This document shows positions 17,714 to 26,371 of a DNA stretch of 64,000 nt, in pieces. The position numbers and the translations under genes were made by a program. Source of the DNA: Roseimarinus sediminis (GTDB taxonomy: Bacteria > Bacteroidota > Bacteroidia > Bacteroidales > Prolixibacteraceae); contig NZ_JBNPXV010000001.1 of NCBI RefSeq assembly GCF_050433125.1, forward strand, positions 248,001-312,000, written 5' to 3'. The first letter of the stretch is position 1; the number at the start of each line of letters is the position of its first letter. The notes under the pieces are model-generated. The model worked only from the letters and a program-made list of their open reading frames with translations. It had not been told where the DNA came from and ran no database searches.

Positions 17714-18095
17714 AAATAATTTTTTCCAGTTTTTTATCTCTGATAAGCAACTGATAACTTACTATTCCAAGTAAACAACCGAAAAAATTCGCAAGGGCAT
17801 CGGCAAACGAAGCACTCCGAACGCTTGTGATCAACAACTGCATCAATTCGAAAAAGATGCCTGTGATAACAGCAGCAATTCCCGAAATCAAATAAGTTCT
17901 GTTGTAGTTCTTATGTTTTAGAAATAAAGGAATTAATACAATTACAAGCACATAGTAAATTCCAAAATGAACTACTTTATCGAAATGTGGAATTGCAGGA
18001 AATTTGGGAATTCCTTTTGGTGGCGTCAGTGATGCATAACTGATTAAAGCGAACCAAATCACCGGATAAAGATGTTTTCGTGTAATGGGCATCAT
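17700..18095 (-). CDS. VanZ-like family membrane protein
   Basis: A 131-aa protein with four predicted membrane helices and the VanZ-family pattern: SYASLTPP near the N-terminus, PHFDKVVHFGIYYVL in the middle, and the conserved FELMQLLITSVRSASFADALAN before the last helix. VanZ gives low-level teicoplanin resistance in enterococci, but most family members have no known role. The start at 18095 (or 18092) fits better than 18155, whose 20 extra residues look unlike the family. Confidence 0.8.
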   Translation of the reverse strand: MMPITRKHLYPVIWFALISYASLTPPKGIPKFPAIPHFDKVVHFGIYYVLVIVLIPLFLKHKNYNRTYLISGIAAVITGIFFELMQLLITSVRSASFADALANFFGCLLGIVSYQLLIRDKKLEKIIFRIE

Positions 18096-18278
18096 AGGCG
18101 TTTTTTTGTTGCGTTTAGACAATACTACAAAAGAAAAATCAGATTGTTTCTGCACCGGATCGTTTTAATAAAAATACCTGAACTTATTTAATAAAAAGCA
18201 AGCATCATAGCATTTGAATTTTTAAATTACCGGCAAAAACAAACGCAGAACATAAATTATTTCCTAAACACAATTGAA

Positions 18279-19403
18279 ATGGCTGGAATTTATTTTCATA
18301 TTCCTTTTTGTAAAGTAAAGTGCAGTTATTGTGATTTTTACAAAACTACCGACACTTCGCGAATCGAAGAGCTGCTTAGTGCTTTGAAACATGAGCTCTG
18401 GTTACAACGCAATTATTTGAGCGATACTTCCATTGAAACCATCTATTTTGGGGGAGGAACTCCTTCCTTATTAAACAGTCAGCAAATCACTATGCTGATC
18501 GATTGCTGCAAAGGCTTGTTCGATGTAAGCAACGATGCTGAAATTACCCTTGAAGCCAATCCCGACGATCTGAGTGAAAAATACCTGAATGACCTGTATC
18601 GAAGCCCGGTAAACCGTTTAAGCATAGGCATACAGTCATTTTTTCAATCCGATCTGAAACTGATGAAACGCAGACACAATCCTACACAGGCACTAAATGC
18701 TGTAAAAAATGCCCATAAGGCTGGATTTACCAACATCAGTGTTGACCTGATTTATGGTGTGCCGGGCATGTCTTTCGAGCAGTGGCGTGAAAACCTTCAG
18801 CAGGTATTTCAGCTTGGTGTAAAACATTTATCGGCCTATCATTTGACCTATCACAAAGGAACTCAACTATACGACGATTTGCACCGTGGTAAATTAAACG
18901 AAGTAGACGAACAGGAGAGTGTAATTCAGTTTGAAGAGCTGGTTAATCAGGCCGAAAAAAATGACTTCATACATTACGAAATTTCAAATTTTGCGCAGGA
19001 AGGCTGCTATGCCAAACATAATTCGTCGTATTGGAATCAAACCGAATACCTGGGCATCGGACCTTCTGCTCATTCGTACAATAAAACGACGCGCCAGTGG
19101 AATGTGGCCAGCCTGAATCATTATATGCTGGCTATAAAACATGGTAAGGTACCATTCGAAAGTGAAGCACTTGGCATCAACGAGCGTTTTAACGACTATA
19201 TTATAACGGCTTTACGAACCATGTGGGGAATCGATCTCGATTTCGTAACACAGGAATTTGGGGAAAAGCTTGCTGCCCAATTGCAAAAAACGGCTGCAAA
19301 ATACAGTGATACCGGAAAACTGCTTATTGACAAAAAACATATCAAACTGGCATATTCCGGCAAACTTATTTCCGACAGCATCATGTCGGACCTAATGCAA
19401 TAA
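18279..19403 (+). CDS. hemW: Radical SAM protein HemW (heme chaperone)
   Basis: A 374-aa protein long called coproporphyrinogen III oxidase-like. The 4Fe-4S/SAM motif is HIPFCKVKCSYCDF (Cys11, Cys15, Cys18), followed by IYFGGGTPSLL and EANPDDL. HemW proteins bind heme and pass it to respiratory enzymes rather than oxidising coproporphyrinogen; the short N-terminus before the first Cys supports HemW over HemN. It precedes a small MmcQ-like gene by 3 bp, so an operon is likely. Confidence 0.9.
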   Translation: MAGIYFHIPFCKVKCSYCDFYKTTDTSRIEELLSALKHELWLQRNYLSDTSIETIYFGGGTPSLLNSQQITMLIDCCKGLFDVSNDAEITLEANPDDLSEKYLNDLYRSPVNRLSIGIQSFFQSDLKLMKRRHNPTQALNAVKNAHKAGFTNISVDLIYGVPGMSFEQWRENLQQVFQLGVKHLSAYHLTYHKGTQLYDDLHRGKLNEVDEQESVIQFEELVNQAEKNDFIHYEISNFAQEGCYAKHNSSYWNQTEYLGIGPSAHSYNKTTRQWNVASLNHYMLAIKHGKVPFESEALGINERFNDYIITALRTMWGIDLDFVTQEFGEKLAAQLQKTAAKYSDTGKLLIDKKHIKLAYSGKLISDSIMSDLMQ

Positions 19404-19406
19404 ATC

Positions 19407-19778
19407 ATGAATATTGAAAATTTACGCGACCATTGTTTGACTTTGCCCGGTACAAGCGAAAGTTTTCCTTTCGATGAAAGTACCCTGGTATTTAAGGTGA
19501 TGAATAAGATTTATGCCCTGGTTAATCTGGATGGTGACCTGAGTATCAATCTTAAATGTGATCCCGAAAAAGCAATCGACTTGCGCGAATTGTATGCCTT
19601 TATTGTACCTGGTTATCATATGAATAAAAAGCACTGGAATACAGTACATATCGACGAAACCGTACCCGGAATACTCATTAAGGAATTAATCAATCATTCT
19701 TACCAGCTGGTGGTGAAAGGTTTGAGTCGAAAGGACAAGGAAAACTTACAAGAGATAGCACAAAATGGAAAAAATTAA
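19407..19778 (+). CDS. MmcQ/YjbR family protein
   Basis: A 123-aa protein of the YjbR fold (DNA-binding-like double wing). Typical motifs are LPGTSESFPFDE at the N-terminus, FKVMNKIYALVN, and the C-terminal NKKHWNTVHID. The molecular role of the family is not established. It lies 3 bp after hemW and overlaps the following S4-domain gene by 14 bp. Confidence 0.85.
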   Translation: MNIENLRDHCLTLPGTSESFPFDESTLVFKVMNKIYALVNLDGDLSINLKCDPEKAIDLRELYAFIVPGYHMNKKHWNTVHIDETVPGILIKELINHSYQLVVKGLSRKDKENLQEIAQNGKN

Positions 19779-19977
19779 ATTCGAACTGAGCGGTGAATAC
19801 ATCGAACTCATCAAATTACTGAAATTACTCAGCATTGCCGAAAGCGGAGCCATGGCTAAAACCATGGTTGATAATGGCGAAGTGATGCTTAACAATCAAA
19901 AGGAAAACCGCAAAAGAGCAAAACTCAGAAAGGGCGACGTGATCAGGATTTTCGATCTGGAAATAAGTATAGAGTAG
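19765..19977 (+). CDS. Small S4-domain RNA-binding protein (YbcJ-like)
   Basis: A 70-aa protein consisting of one S4 RNA-binding fold: IELIKLLKLLSIAESGAMAK followed by VDNGEVMLNNQ and LRKGDVIRI. The YbcJ/YaaA group binds RNA, possibly in ribosome assembly. It overlaps the MmcQ-like gene by 14 bp in another frame, so it is the last gene of a hemW-led operon. Confidence 0.85.
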   Translation: MEKIKFELSGEYIELIKLLKLLSIAESGAMAKTMVDNGEVMLNNQKENRKRAKLRKGDVIRIFDLEISIE

Positions 19978-19980
19978 GTA

Positions 19981-20014
19981 GAAAAAGAAAGCCGGAAATT
20001 GGGGATTTCCGGCT
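19981..20014. terminator. Terminator hairpin between S4 gene and GNAT gene
   Basis: A perfect 10-bp stem, AGCCGGAAAT (19990-19999) with ATTTCCGGCT (20005-20014), and a 5-nt loop. On the minus strand it is followed by TTTCTTTTTC, so it best fits termination of the GNAT transcript; it may also stop the hemW operon. Confidence 0.65.
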
Positions 20015-20200
20015 GAAGTTAAGCTTGTGCGCTTGGGGTGTGTGGTTGGAAAAGAGAAAATTAAACTGGTTTTGATTAAGCACTTCAAAAGTATGAATTT
20101 TAAGCTGTCTGTCAATACCTTTTTGCCTACTCTTTTCATTATGAACCCCTTCTTTTTATGAATGCCCGTTTCGGGGTGTTAAATGCATTGTTTGCTTTGA

Positions 20201-20749
20201 TTAAAAATCAGACCATTCTTTCTTCAAAAGACTATAAACTTCCAGATCGCGAAATCCGACAGCACATTTCTCTCCGTTACGTTCAATTCCTTCGAATAAA
20301 AAGCCCAGTTTTTTGGGAATATTACTGCTCCGTATGTTTCCAACACCGCATTTAATTTGTATCCGGTTGAACGATAATTCAGCAAAGCAAAATTCGATGA
20401 TCCGCTCTACCGAATGAATCATGATTCCTTTACCCGTCATTTTTTCGATCATCCAGTATCCTAGTTCCACCTTTTTGTTGAGATAGTCGATGTCCTTCAG
20501 TCCAATTAAACCGGCAAACTGATCCTGATAATAAATGGTGAATATTTCCTGACGTCGTTCAACATCATCAACAATCGATTTGACAAATGAATAGGTCTGC
20601 CCCACTTGTTTGGTACTGTCAACAAAGGGCAGCCATGTTCTTAAAAAGGAGCGATTGCTGTCGATGGCTTCAAAAATGATCTGTGCATCATCGATGCTCA
20701 GATGTCGTAGCTGGGTTTGCCGATCAACCTGAATATCTGATAAAATCAT
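20201..20749 (-). CDS. GNAT family N-acetyltransferase (RimJ/RimL type)
   Basis: A 182-aa acetyltransferase. It has the RimL-type N-terminus (LRHLSIDDAQIIFEAI, SFLRTWLPF), a beta-strand region with AGLIGL, and ELGYWMIEKMTGKGIM where the acetyl-CoA pyrophosphate loop lies, then NRIQIKCGVGNIRSSNIPKKLGF. Family members acetylate ribosomal-protein N-termini or antibiotics; the substrate here is unknown. It stands alone between a terminator and the PPIase operon promoter. Confidence 0.88.
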   Translation of the reverse strand: MILSDIQVDRQTQLRHLSIDDAQIIFEAIDSNRSFLRTWLPFVDSTKQVGQTYSFVKSIVDDVERRQEIFTIYYQDQFAGLIGLKDIDYLNKKVELGYWMIEKMTGKGIMIHSVERIIEFCFAELSFNRIQIKCGVGNIRSSNIPKKLGFLFEGIERNGEKCAVGFRDLEVYSLLKKEWSDF

Positions 20750-20832
20750 AGCTGGTATTACTAAGAGTTGTTTTTATATTTACCACAAATTTTTAGAATT
20801 TATTTTAAAGCATCGCTCATCGAACGATGTCT

Positions 20833-20840
20833 TATATTTG
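20833..20840 (+). promoter_or_regulatory. Promoter -7 box of the PPIase operon
   Basis: TATATTTG (TAnnTTTG) lies 39 nt before the ATG at 20880. Confidence 0.5.
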
Positions 20841-20879
20841 TAGTGAACAATTTACATATTAAATGTTAACTAAGCTCAT

Positions 20880-21704
20880 ATGAATCAACAAAAAGGATGG
20901 ATGTACTTACTGCTTGCATTGGTGTTGGTGGCTTGTTCCGGAAAGTCGACCACTGCAGGGGAAGAAGAACAAAAGGTACGTATCAAAACAATTTATGGTG
21001 ACATGGTGATCAAACTTTACAACGAAACGCCACGGCACCGCGATAATTTTATTCAACTGGTGAAAGAAGATTTTTACGATGGCTTGTTGTTTCACCGGGT
21101 CATCGATAGTTTTATGATCCAGGGGGGTGATCCTGAATCGAAAAATGCAGCCGCAAAACAACATCTTGGAAGCGGTGGACCCGCTTACACCATTCCTGCC
21201 GAAATAGTCGAAGGCTTATATCATAAAAAAGGAGCACTTGCAGCTGCCCGACAGGGCGACAATGTGAACCCTGAAAGAGCATCATCGGGTTCGCAGTTTT
21301 ATATTGTTCATGGTAAAAAATGGAATGAGAAGGCCTTAAATGATTTTGAAGATCAGCAAAAATTCAAGGCTTCAAGAATGGAGTTCATGAAGCTGTACCG
21401 CGAAGCCCTGCCTACCATTCAGCGCCTGCAAAGCGAGGGGAAAATCGACAGTATCGACGATTTGAAAATCATGTTGCAGGAAAAAGCAGAAAGCTCGGTC
21501 GAAAGCAGTGGAGACCCTCTGGATGAAAAGCGCAGAGAAATTTATTCAAGCATCGGAGGAACACCGCATCTCGACGGTGCCTACACCGTTTTTGGTCAGG
21601 TGATTGAAGGTTTTGATGTGCTTGACTCACTTGCAGCCGTCCCAACCGGACCGGCCGACCGACCACTCGATGACCTGGTAATGGAAATCGAACTGATTGA
21701 TTAG
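20880..21704 (+). CDS. Cyclophilin-type peptidyl-prolyl isomerase, lipoprotein (first of three)
   Basis: A 274-aa exported prolyl isomerase. The lipobox LVLVAC places the acylated Cys at residue 19. The cyclophilin core has LFHRVIDSFMIQGGDP (catalytic Arg and Gln), GSQFYIV and, near the end, LDGAYTVFGQVIEG. Between the last two blocks is a charged helical insertion of about 75 residues absent from ordinary cyclophilins. It should assist folding of periplasmic or outer-membrane proteins. Two paralogues follow on the same strand, so this is a tandem triplication. Confidence 0.92.
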   Translation: MNQQKGWMYLLLALVLVACSGKSTTAGEEEQKVRIKTIYGDMVIKLYNETPRHRDNFIQLVKEDFYDGLLFHRVIDSFMIQGGDPESKNAAAKQHLGSGGPAYTIPAEIVEGLYHKKGALAAARQGDNVNPERASSGSQFYIVHGKKWNEKALNDFEDQQKFKASRMEFMKLYREALPTIQRLQSEGKIDSIDDLKIMLQEKAESSVESSGDPLDEKRREIYSSIGGTPHLDGAYTVFGQVIEGFDVLDSLAAVPTGPADRPLDDLVMEIELID

Positions 21705-21731
21705 GAATCTCTAATTGAAAGACATTATCGA

Positions 21732-22538
21732 ATGAAGTACATTGCGATCTTTCTATTTTTAATTAGCATTGCTTTTACCGGGCTAAAGGCACAAAGCCAT
21801 CAGGTACTGATAGCCACCAACCTGGGAGACATGCGCTTTGTATTGTACGACGATACCCCCTTGCACCGCGATGCTTTTCTTGAACTGGCGCGCAAGGGAC
21901 ATTTTAATCAAACACTTTTTTATCGTGTCATCAAAGACTACATCATTCAGGGCGGATCGAAAGATTCAAGAAATGCTCCGCCGGGAAAATTTATTGGTTA
22001 TGGTGATCCCGATAAAACAGTGAACGACGAAATTCTGGAACATCACCTTTGTAAAAGGGGAGCCCTTTGTGCACCCCGTCAGCCCGACGAAGTGAATTTC
22101 TTTAAACAAAGCGATATTTCACAGTTTTTTATCGTTCAGGGGCGAACCTATCGGCCAGGGCAGCTCGACACCATGGAGATGGCTGTAAACCGCCCCATAA
22201 GGAAGCGAATTTATAACAGTGTATATACCCCGGAAAAAAGAGAGCTGCTGAACCGGCTTAAAGAAGAAGACCTTCCTGCCGCACGAAAACTGGCTGATGA
22301 GATCAAGGATGAAATAGACGTCAGGTATGCTTTGGATGAAGGGAAACTGGAATTTACGCCCGAACAGCGCAAAGCCTATACCACCATTGGAGGCGCTCCT
22401 GAAATCGAAAATGAATACACAGTATTTGGGGAGCTGATCGGTGGCAACGAAGTAATTGATAAAATTGCTGCTTTAAAAGTTGATGAAAACAACCGGCCTT
22501 ACACCGATGTGGTAATGACGGTGAGAATTGTTGAATAA
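21732..22538 (+). CDS. Cyclophilin-type peptidyl-prolyl isomerase, periplasmic (second of three)
   Basis: A 268-aa protein with a cleavable signal peptide ending LKAQ (about residues 1-21) instead of a lipobox. The core has LFYRVIKDYIIQGGSKD, ISQFFIV and YTVFGELIGG; the catalytic Arg and Gln are kept, while the usual His before Arg is Tyr. It has a helical insertion of about 80 residues before the last core strands, like the first copy. It begins 27 nt after the upstream gene and is probably cotranscribed. Confidence 0.9.
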   Translation: MKYIAIFLFLISIAFTGLKAQSHQVLIATNLGDMRFVLYDDTPLHRDAFLELARKGHFNQTLFYRVIKDYIIQGGSKDSRNAPPGKFIGYGDPDKTVNDEILEHHLCKRGALCAPRQPDEVNFFKQSDISQFFIVQGRTYRPGQLDTMEMAVNRPIRKRIYNSVYTPEKRELLNRLKEEDLPAARKLADEIKDEIDVRYALDEGKLEFTPEQRKAYTTIGGAPEIENEYTVFGELIGGNEVIDKIAALKVDENNRPYTDVVMTVRIVE

Positions 22539-22579
22539 TCAGTATTTTTAAAGCACTTTGAAAACAGGAATATAAACTA

Positions 22580-23896
22580 TTGATTGTGCGAAACTTTACT
22601 TATTTGCTACTTACTTTATTTATAATGTCCGCTTGTTCCGGATCATCGGAGAAAAAGGAGTCAAGCGATCATGACAGCCCTGTTAAAGAGAATGAAGCAG
22701 TCGAAAATCCTTTGACCCGGGCAGCCAGATCCGTGTATACTTTTCAAACCTATGATGGTGAGCGCCTGCTCGAAAAAGGGAGATGTTTTTTGCTTACCAA
22801 TACGACATTGGTGGCACCCTTTTCGAAGTTCAATGGTGCCACGCGGGCTGAAATTACTCCCTTAAATGGAGGCACGATGATTCCTGTTAGTAACTTTTAC
22901 AATTTCGATCGTATCAATAACCTGATTTTGCTGGCCGTTGATACGCTTGAAGCTGAACCGCTGAAACTCTATGGGGCTGCTGAAATTAAAGGAGTTAAAA
23001 CCTACATTGTAGGTCCAAAAAAGAACAATACCCAAGCCCTGTATACCGGTTCTTGTTTACAGGAAAAAATATTACAGGGGCGTAAGCTCTACAGCATTTC
23101 AAATGTGCTTGGAAAAACACAGCTGGGAACTCCGGTTTTAGTTTCGAATGGAAGTGTACTCGGAATGGGGATTGCTGAAGAAGTAATGTATGAAAATCAG
23201 TATTTTGCTGTTCCTGCATCCGAAATTATTCAGTTAGTAAACAAACGCTCAGCACCCAAGCCCTTAGCATCCATCAATGCGCCCAATGCAAAGCGGAATG
23301 CCGCCATAAAACGCATTATTCTTGAAACCGATTATGGAAATATTGCCATTCAACTTTACAATGAAACACCCGCCTACCGCGATAATTTTGTACAATTGAG
23401 CGAAGAAGGCTTTTACGACAGTTTGTTGATACATCGGGTAATTCGTGATTTTGGTATTCAGATGGGAGCTGCCGATACCCGCCATGCAAAAGCCGACGAT
23501 ATTGTGGGGTGGAAGGGACCTGGCTACACGATTCCGGCACACATACTCCCCGATCGCTACCACAAGCGGGGTGCTATCGGGTCGCCACGAAAGCCCGATG
23601 ATAAAAATAAACAAAAGCGTTCCGACGGATCACAGTTTTATATTGTTACAGGACGAAAATACCTGCCCGACGAATTGGATGAATTGGAAAAGGAAAAGGG
23701 CATCACATTTTCATCGGAGCAGCGTGAAATTTATTCGACTGTTGGTGGAGCGCCTCATCTCGACGGTGAGTATACCGTTTTTGGGGAAGTAATTTCGGGA
23801 CTCGAGGTCGCCGACCGTATTTCTCTTTTTCCGGTAAAAGGCGATTTCAGACCCATTAGCGATATCCGCTTAAACAAAGTAAGCATCATCTATTGA
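22580..23896 (+). CDS. Cyclophilin-type PPIase fused to a degenerate trypsin-like domain, lipoprotein
   Basis: A 438-aa protein. A lipobox (FIMSAC, Cys19) precedes a domain at about 45-225 that looks like a trypsin/DegP fold: GRCFLLTNTTLVAP, NFDRINNLILLAV, a GVKTYIVG strand and LGTPVLVSNGSVLGMGI. The Asp of the catalytic triad may be Asp110, but the His site is absent (VAPFSKF) and the nucleophile Ser of GxSP/GSPV is Thr184, so it is probably inactive. A cyclophilin domain (about 243-438) follows with LIHRVIRDFGIQMG and GSQFYIV. The start is a TTG at 22580 or GTG at 22586; no ATG fits. Confidence 0.82.
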   Translation: MIVRNFTYLLLTLFIMSACSGSSEKKESSDHDSPVKENEAVENPLTRAARSVYTFQTYDGERLLEKGRCFLLTNTTLVAPFSKFNGATRAEITPLNGGTMIPVSNFYNFDRINNLILLAVDTLEAEPLKLYGAAEIKGVKTYIVGPKKNNTQALYTGSCLQEKILQGRKLYSISNVLGKTQLGTPVLVSNGSVLGMGIAEEVMYENQYFAVPASEIIQLVNKRSAPKPLASINAPNAKRNAAIKRIILETDYGNIAIQLYNETPAYRDNFVQLSEEGFYDSLLIHRVIRDFGIQMGAADTRHAKADDIVGWKGPGYTIPAHILPDRYHKRGAIGSPRKPDDKNKQKRSDGSQFYIVTGRKYLPDELDELEKEKGITFSSEQREIYSTVGGAPHLDGEYTVFGEVISGLEVADRISLFPVKGDFRPISDIRLNKVSIIY

Positions 23897-23913
23897 TTGA
23901 TTAATTGATCAGC

Positions 23914-24360
23914 ATGAACAGACAGGAAAAAGCAGTGGCGTATTTCGATTCCATGAATTGCAATCAGGCCGTGTTTTCAGTTTTTGGGAGTGAATTCGGA
24001 CTGAGTGAAAAACAGTGTTTTGATTTGGGCCTTGGCTTTGGTGGCGGTATGGCCCGCCAGGGAAAAACCTGTGGAACCGTTACGGCGGCTTATATGATTA
24101 TTGGACTCTGGAGTGCCCGTCAAAGCGATGATAAAGCGGAACAAAAAGCCCTGGCAGTTGAAAAAATTACTGAATTCAATCGTCGCTTTACTGCATTGAA
24201 TGCGGGAACCAATTGCAGGGAACTATTGAAGTACGACCTGAGCATTCCGGCGGAAGCCGAAAAAATCAGGTCGGAAAATCTTTTTAACACTGTTTGTCCC
24301 GGGCTGGTGAAGCATGCGGTTTCCATTCTTGAATCGATGCTGAAGTTAGAGAAAAACTAA
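23914..24360 (+). CDS. C_GCAxxG_C_C family redox protein
   Basis: A 148-aa small protein with the spaced cysteines of this putative redox family: a Cys in MNCNQAVFSVF, GFGGGMARQGKTCGTVTAAYMIIG, NCRELLKYDL and VCPGLVKHAV. Members are often found beside oxidoreductases and may bind a metal or Fe-S cluster. The start at the ATG 23914 is preferred to the TTG at 23905. It ends the PPIase operon and overlaps the convergent MBL gene by 4 bp. Confidence 0.82.
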   Translation: MNRQEKAVAYFDSMNCNQAVFSVFGSEFGLSEKQCFDLGLGFGGGMARQGKTCGTVTAAYMIIGLWSARQSDDKAEQKALAVEKITEFNRRFTALNAGTNCRELLKYDLSIPAEAEKIRSENLFNTVCPGLVKHAVSILESMLKLEKN

Positions 24361-25061
24361 TACCAGTCGAGCAATACCACTTCGCTTTGATCATTTGTTG
24401 CTTCTACCAGCCTTTTAAACAAATCGACATCGGCAAAACCATCACGCTGACGGTAATGATAGGGATAAACTTTTGCCGGTTTAAATTCGTTCACTGCCGA
24501 TGCAGCCTGTTCGGGTGTCATGGTGTAGGGAAGGTTCATGCAAACAAAGGCATGATCGATGTTTACAAGTGACCTCATTTCAGGAATGTCTTCGGTATCG
24601 CCCGAAATATAAATTCTTTGACCGGCCAGTTCAATAAGGTAGCCGTTTCCTTCGCCCTGAGGGTGATAACGCAGCCTGTCGGGACTCGTATTGTAGGCTG
24701 CAACGGCTTCTATTGTCAAATGATCGATCGTTAACTGTGCTCCGTTTTTCATTACTTCTCCATAGCCGAGTTGGTCGGCTGCTGCCTGGTTCACAACAAT
24801 GCGTGTTGTTGGCATAAGTAGTTTTTCAAGCAAGGCTTTGTCGAGATGATCTCCATGGGTGTGGGTAATCAGCACCAGATCGGGTGCATTGAACTGATGG
24901 TAATCGAGGGTATCACCCACCGGATCGACATAAATGGTGTGCTCTCCGGCTGTGATGACCAGCGAGGCATGTTCAACAGGAAAAAACTGTATTTGATCCT
25001 CAGTACTTTTACAAGCTCCGGCAAAAAGCAAAGGAAGCAGAGAAAAAATGATTGCTTTCAT
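24357..25061 (-). CDS. MBL-fold metallo-hydrolase, lipoprotein (UlaG/YtnP-like)
   Basis: A 234-aa metallo-beta-lactamase-fold protein with signal and lipobox (LLFAGAC, Cys17). The metal motif is HTHGDH (about residues 66-71), preceded by HASLVITAGEHTIYVDPVG, as in UlaG-like hydrolases, and followed by ISGDTEDIPEM and YPYHY. It therefore acts outside the cytoplasm, probably on a phosphodiester or lactone-type substrate; the substrate is unknown. It is convergent with the PPIase operon. Confidence 0.85.
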   Translation of the reverse strand: MKAIIFSLLPLLFAGACKSTEDQIQFFPVEHASLVITAGEHTIYVDPVGDTLDYHQFNAPDLVLITHTHGDHLDKALLEKLLMPTTRIVVNQAAADQLGYGEVMKNGAQLTIDHLTIEAVAAYNTSPDRLRYHPQGEGNGYLIELAGQRIYISGDTEDIPEMRSLVNIDHAFVCMNLPYTMTPEQAASAVNEFKPAKVYPYHYRQRDGFADVDLFKRLVEATNDQSEVVLLDWY

Positions 25062-25199
25062 AAAAATGATGCTTTTGGTTCAATAATCAGAAAGTAAAAA
25101 TTCGATACAAAATGCTGTTATTATAAAGTGCAAAGTAAGCAAATTGTTTAGCCCGATGGAATAAGCACCGCAATCACTCAGCATTTTAACATTTTCTGT

Positions 25200-25207
25200 T
25201 AATTTTG
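25200..25207 (+). promoter_or_regulatory. Promoter -7 box of pheS
   Basis: TAATTTTG (TAnnTTTG) lies 26 nt before the pheS ATG at 25234. Confidence 0.5.
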
Positions 25208-25233
25208 CAGCTTTACTGAAAACAAGCCGAGTG

Positions 25234-26253
25234 ATGTTAAATAAAATACAAGCATTAAAAGAAGAAATTGCAGCAGTAAAGGCTGATAATAAGGATGAAG
25301 CAGAAGCTTTGCGAATCAAATACCTTAGTAAGAAAGGTTTGATTGGTCAACTGTTTGAAGAATTCAAGCAGGTGCCTGGTGATCAGAAAAAAGAGCTGGG
25401 AGCTGCCATCAATGAACTGAAAAATTTTGCCCAGGATAAAATCAACAGTCTGAAAGATACTTTTACTGCCACACGCAAAGGCGCACAGGGAATCGATCTG
25501 ACCCTGCCGGGCGAAGCAATGAAGCTGGGAACCCGTCATCCGCTGGCTGTTGTGCGAAACGAAATCATCGACATTTTTGCCCGTTTGGGTTTCGTGGTAG
25601 CCGAAGGGCCTGAAATTGAAGATGACTGGCACGTGTTTTCTGCTTTGAATTTTCCACCGGAGCACCCGGCAAGAGACATGCAGGATACCTTTTTTATTGA
25701 GAAAGATCCTGATGTGCTGTTGCGCACACACACTTCAAGTGTTCAGGTTCGTATGATGGAAAAAACAAATCCGCCCATCAGGGCCATCTTCCCGGGTCGT
25801 GTTTTTCGTAATGAAGCAATTTCGGCCAGGGCACATTGCATTTTCCATCAAATTGAAGGATTATACGTCGATGAAAATGTGTCGTTTGCCGACCTGAAAC
25901 AAACCCTCTTGTATTTTGCCCGCGAACTCTTTGGAGAAAAAACGCAGATCAGACTCCGGCCTTCGTATTTCCCCTTTACCGAACCATCGGCCGAAATGGA
26001 CGTGAGTTGTTCAATTTGTGGAGGCAAAGGTTGCAATGTGTGTAAATACACCGGATGGCTCGAGATTATGGGTTGCGGAATGGTTGACCCCAATGTGCTC
26101 GAACTTTGTGGCATCGATTCGAAAAAATATACCGGATTTGCATTCGGAATGGGCATCGAACGCATTACCATGTTGAAATATGGCGTGAAAGATTTACGAC
26201 TGTTTTTTGAAAATGATGTGCGTTTTCTGAATCAATTCCAGTCGGCCTTATAA
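25234..26253 (+). CDS. pheS: Phenylalanine-tRNA ligase alpha subunit
   Basis: A 339-aa class II synthetase subunit. A coiled-coil arm (about residues 1-85) precedes the catalytic core. Motifs include GHPLAVVRNEIIDIF-like RHPLAVVRNEI, DTFFIEKDPDVLLRTHTSSVQVR (motif 2 region), FPFTEPSAEMDV and the final GFAFGMGIERITMLKYG (motif 3). GGKGCNVCKYTGWLEI is the usual Cys-bearing loop. pheT is not adjacent, as is common in Bacteroidota. The ATG at 25234 is one codon after a GTG. Confidence 0.97.
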   Translation: MLNKIQALKEEIAAVKADNKDEAEALRIKYLSKKGLIGQLFEEFKQVPGDQKKELGAAINELKNFAQDKINSLKDTFTATRKGAQGIDLTLPGEAMKLGTRHPLAVVRNEIIDIFARLGFVVAEGPEIEDDWHVFSALNFPPEHPARDMQDTFFIEKDPDVLLRTHTSSVQVRMMEKTNPPIRAIFPGRVFRNEAISARAHCIFHQIEGLYVDENVSFADLKQTLLYFARELFGEKTQIRLRPSYFPFTEPSAEMDVSCSICGGKGCNVCKYTGWLEIMGCGMVDPNVLELCGIDSKKYTGFAFGMGIERITMLKYGVKDLRLFFENDVRFLNQFQSAL

Positions 26254-26368
26254 AAGGAAAAAGTCAGTAAGTCATTGGTCATAGGGTTTTGCCCCTTATT
26301 TTTCCTTAATGACTTACTGACTTTTTCCTTACTGACTTATTGACCAATGACTTTTTCCTTACTGACTT
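26254..26368. repeat. Inverted and direct repeats acting as bidirectional terminator
   Basis: A perfect 23-bp inverted repeat pairs 26254-26276 with 26308-26330 (AAGGAAAAAGTCAGTAAGTCATT). The right arm overlaps a 21-bp direct repeat, 26318-26338 and 26348-26368 (TGACTTTTTCCTTACTGACTT), and an 11-bp pair GTCATTGGTCA/TGACCAATGAC (26271 and 26341) allows a second, longer fold. It fills the space between convergent pheS and osmC. Confidence 0.75.
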
Positions 26369-26371
26369 CTT

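Noticed and set aside
25630..25635. CACGTG inside pheS as a third parS
   Set aside because: The flanks (TGG before, TTTTC after) do not match TGTTN/NAACA; same for the CACGTG at 61826.
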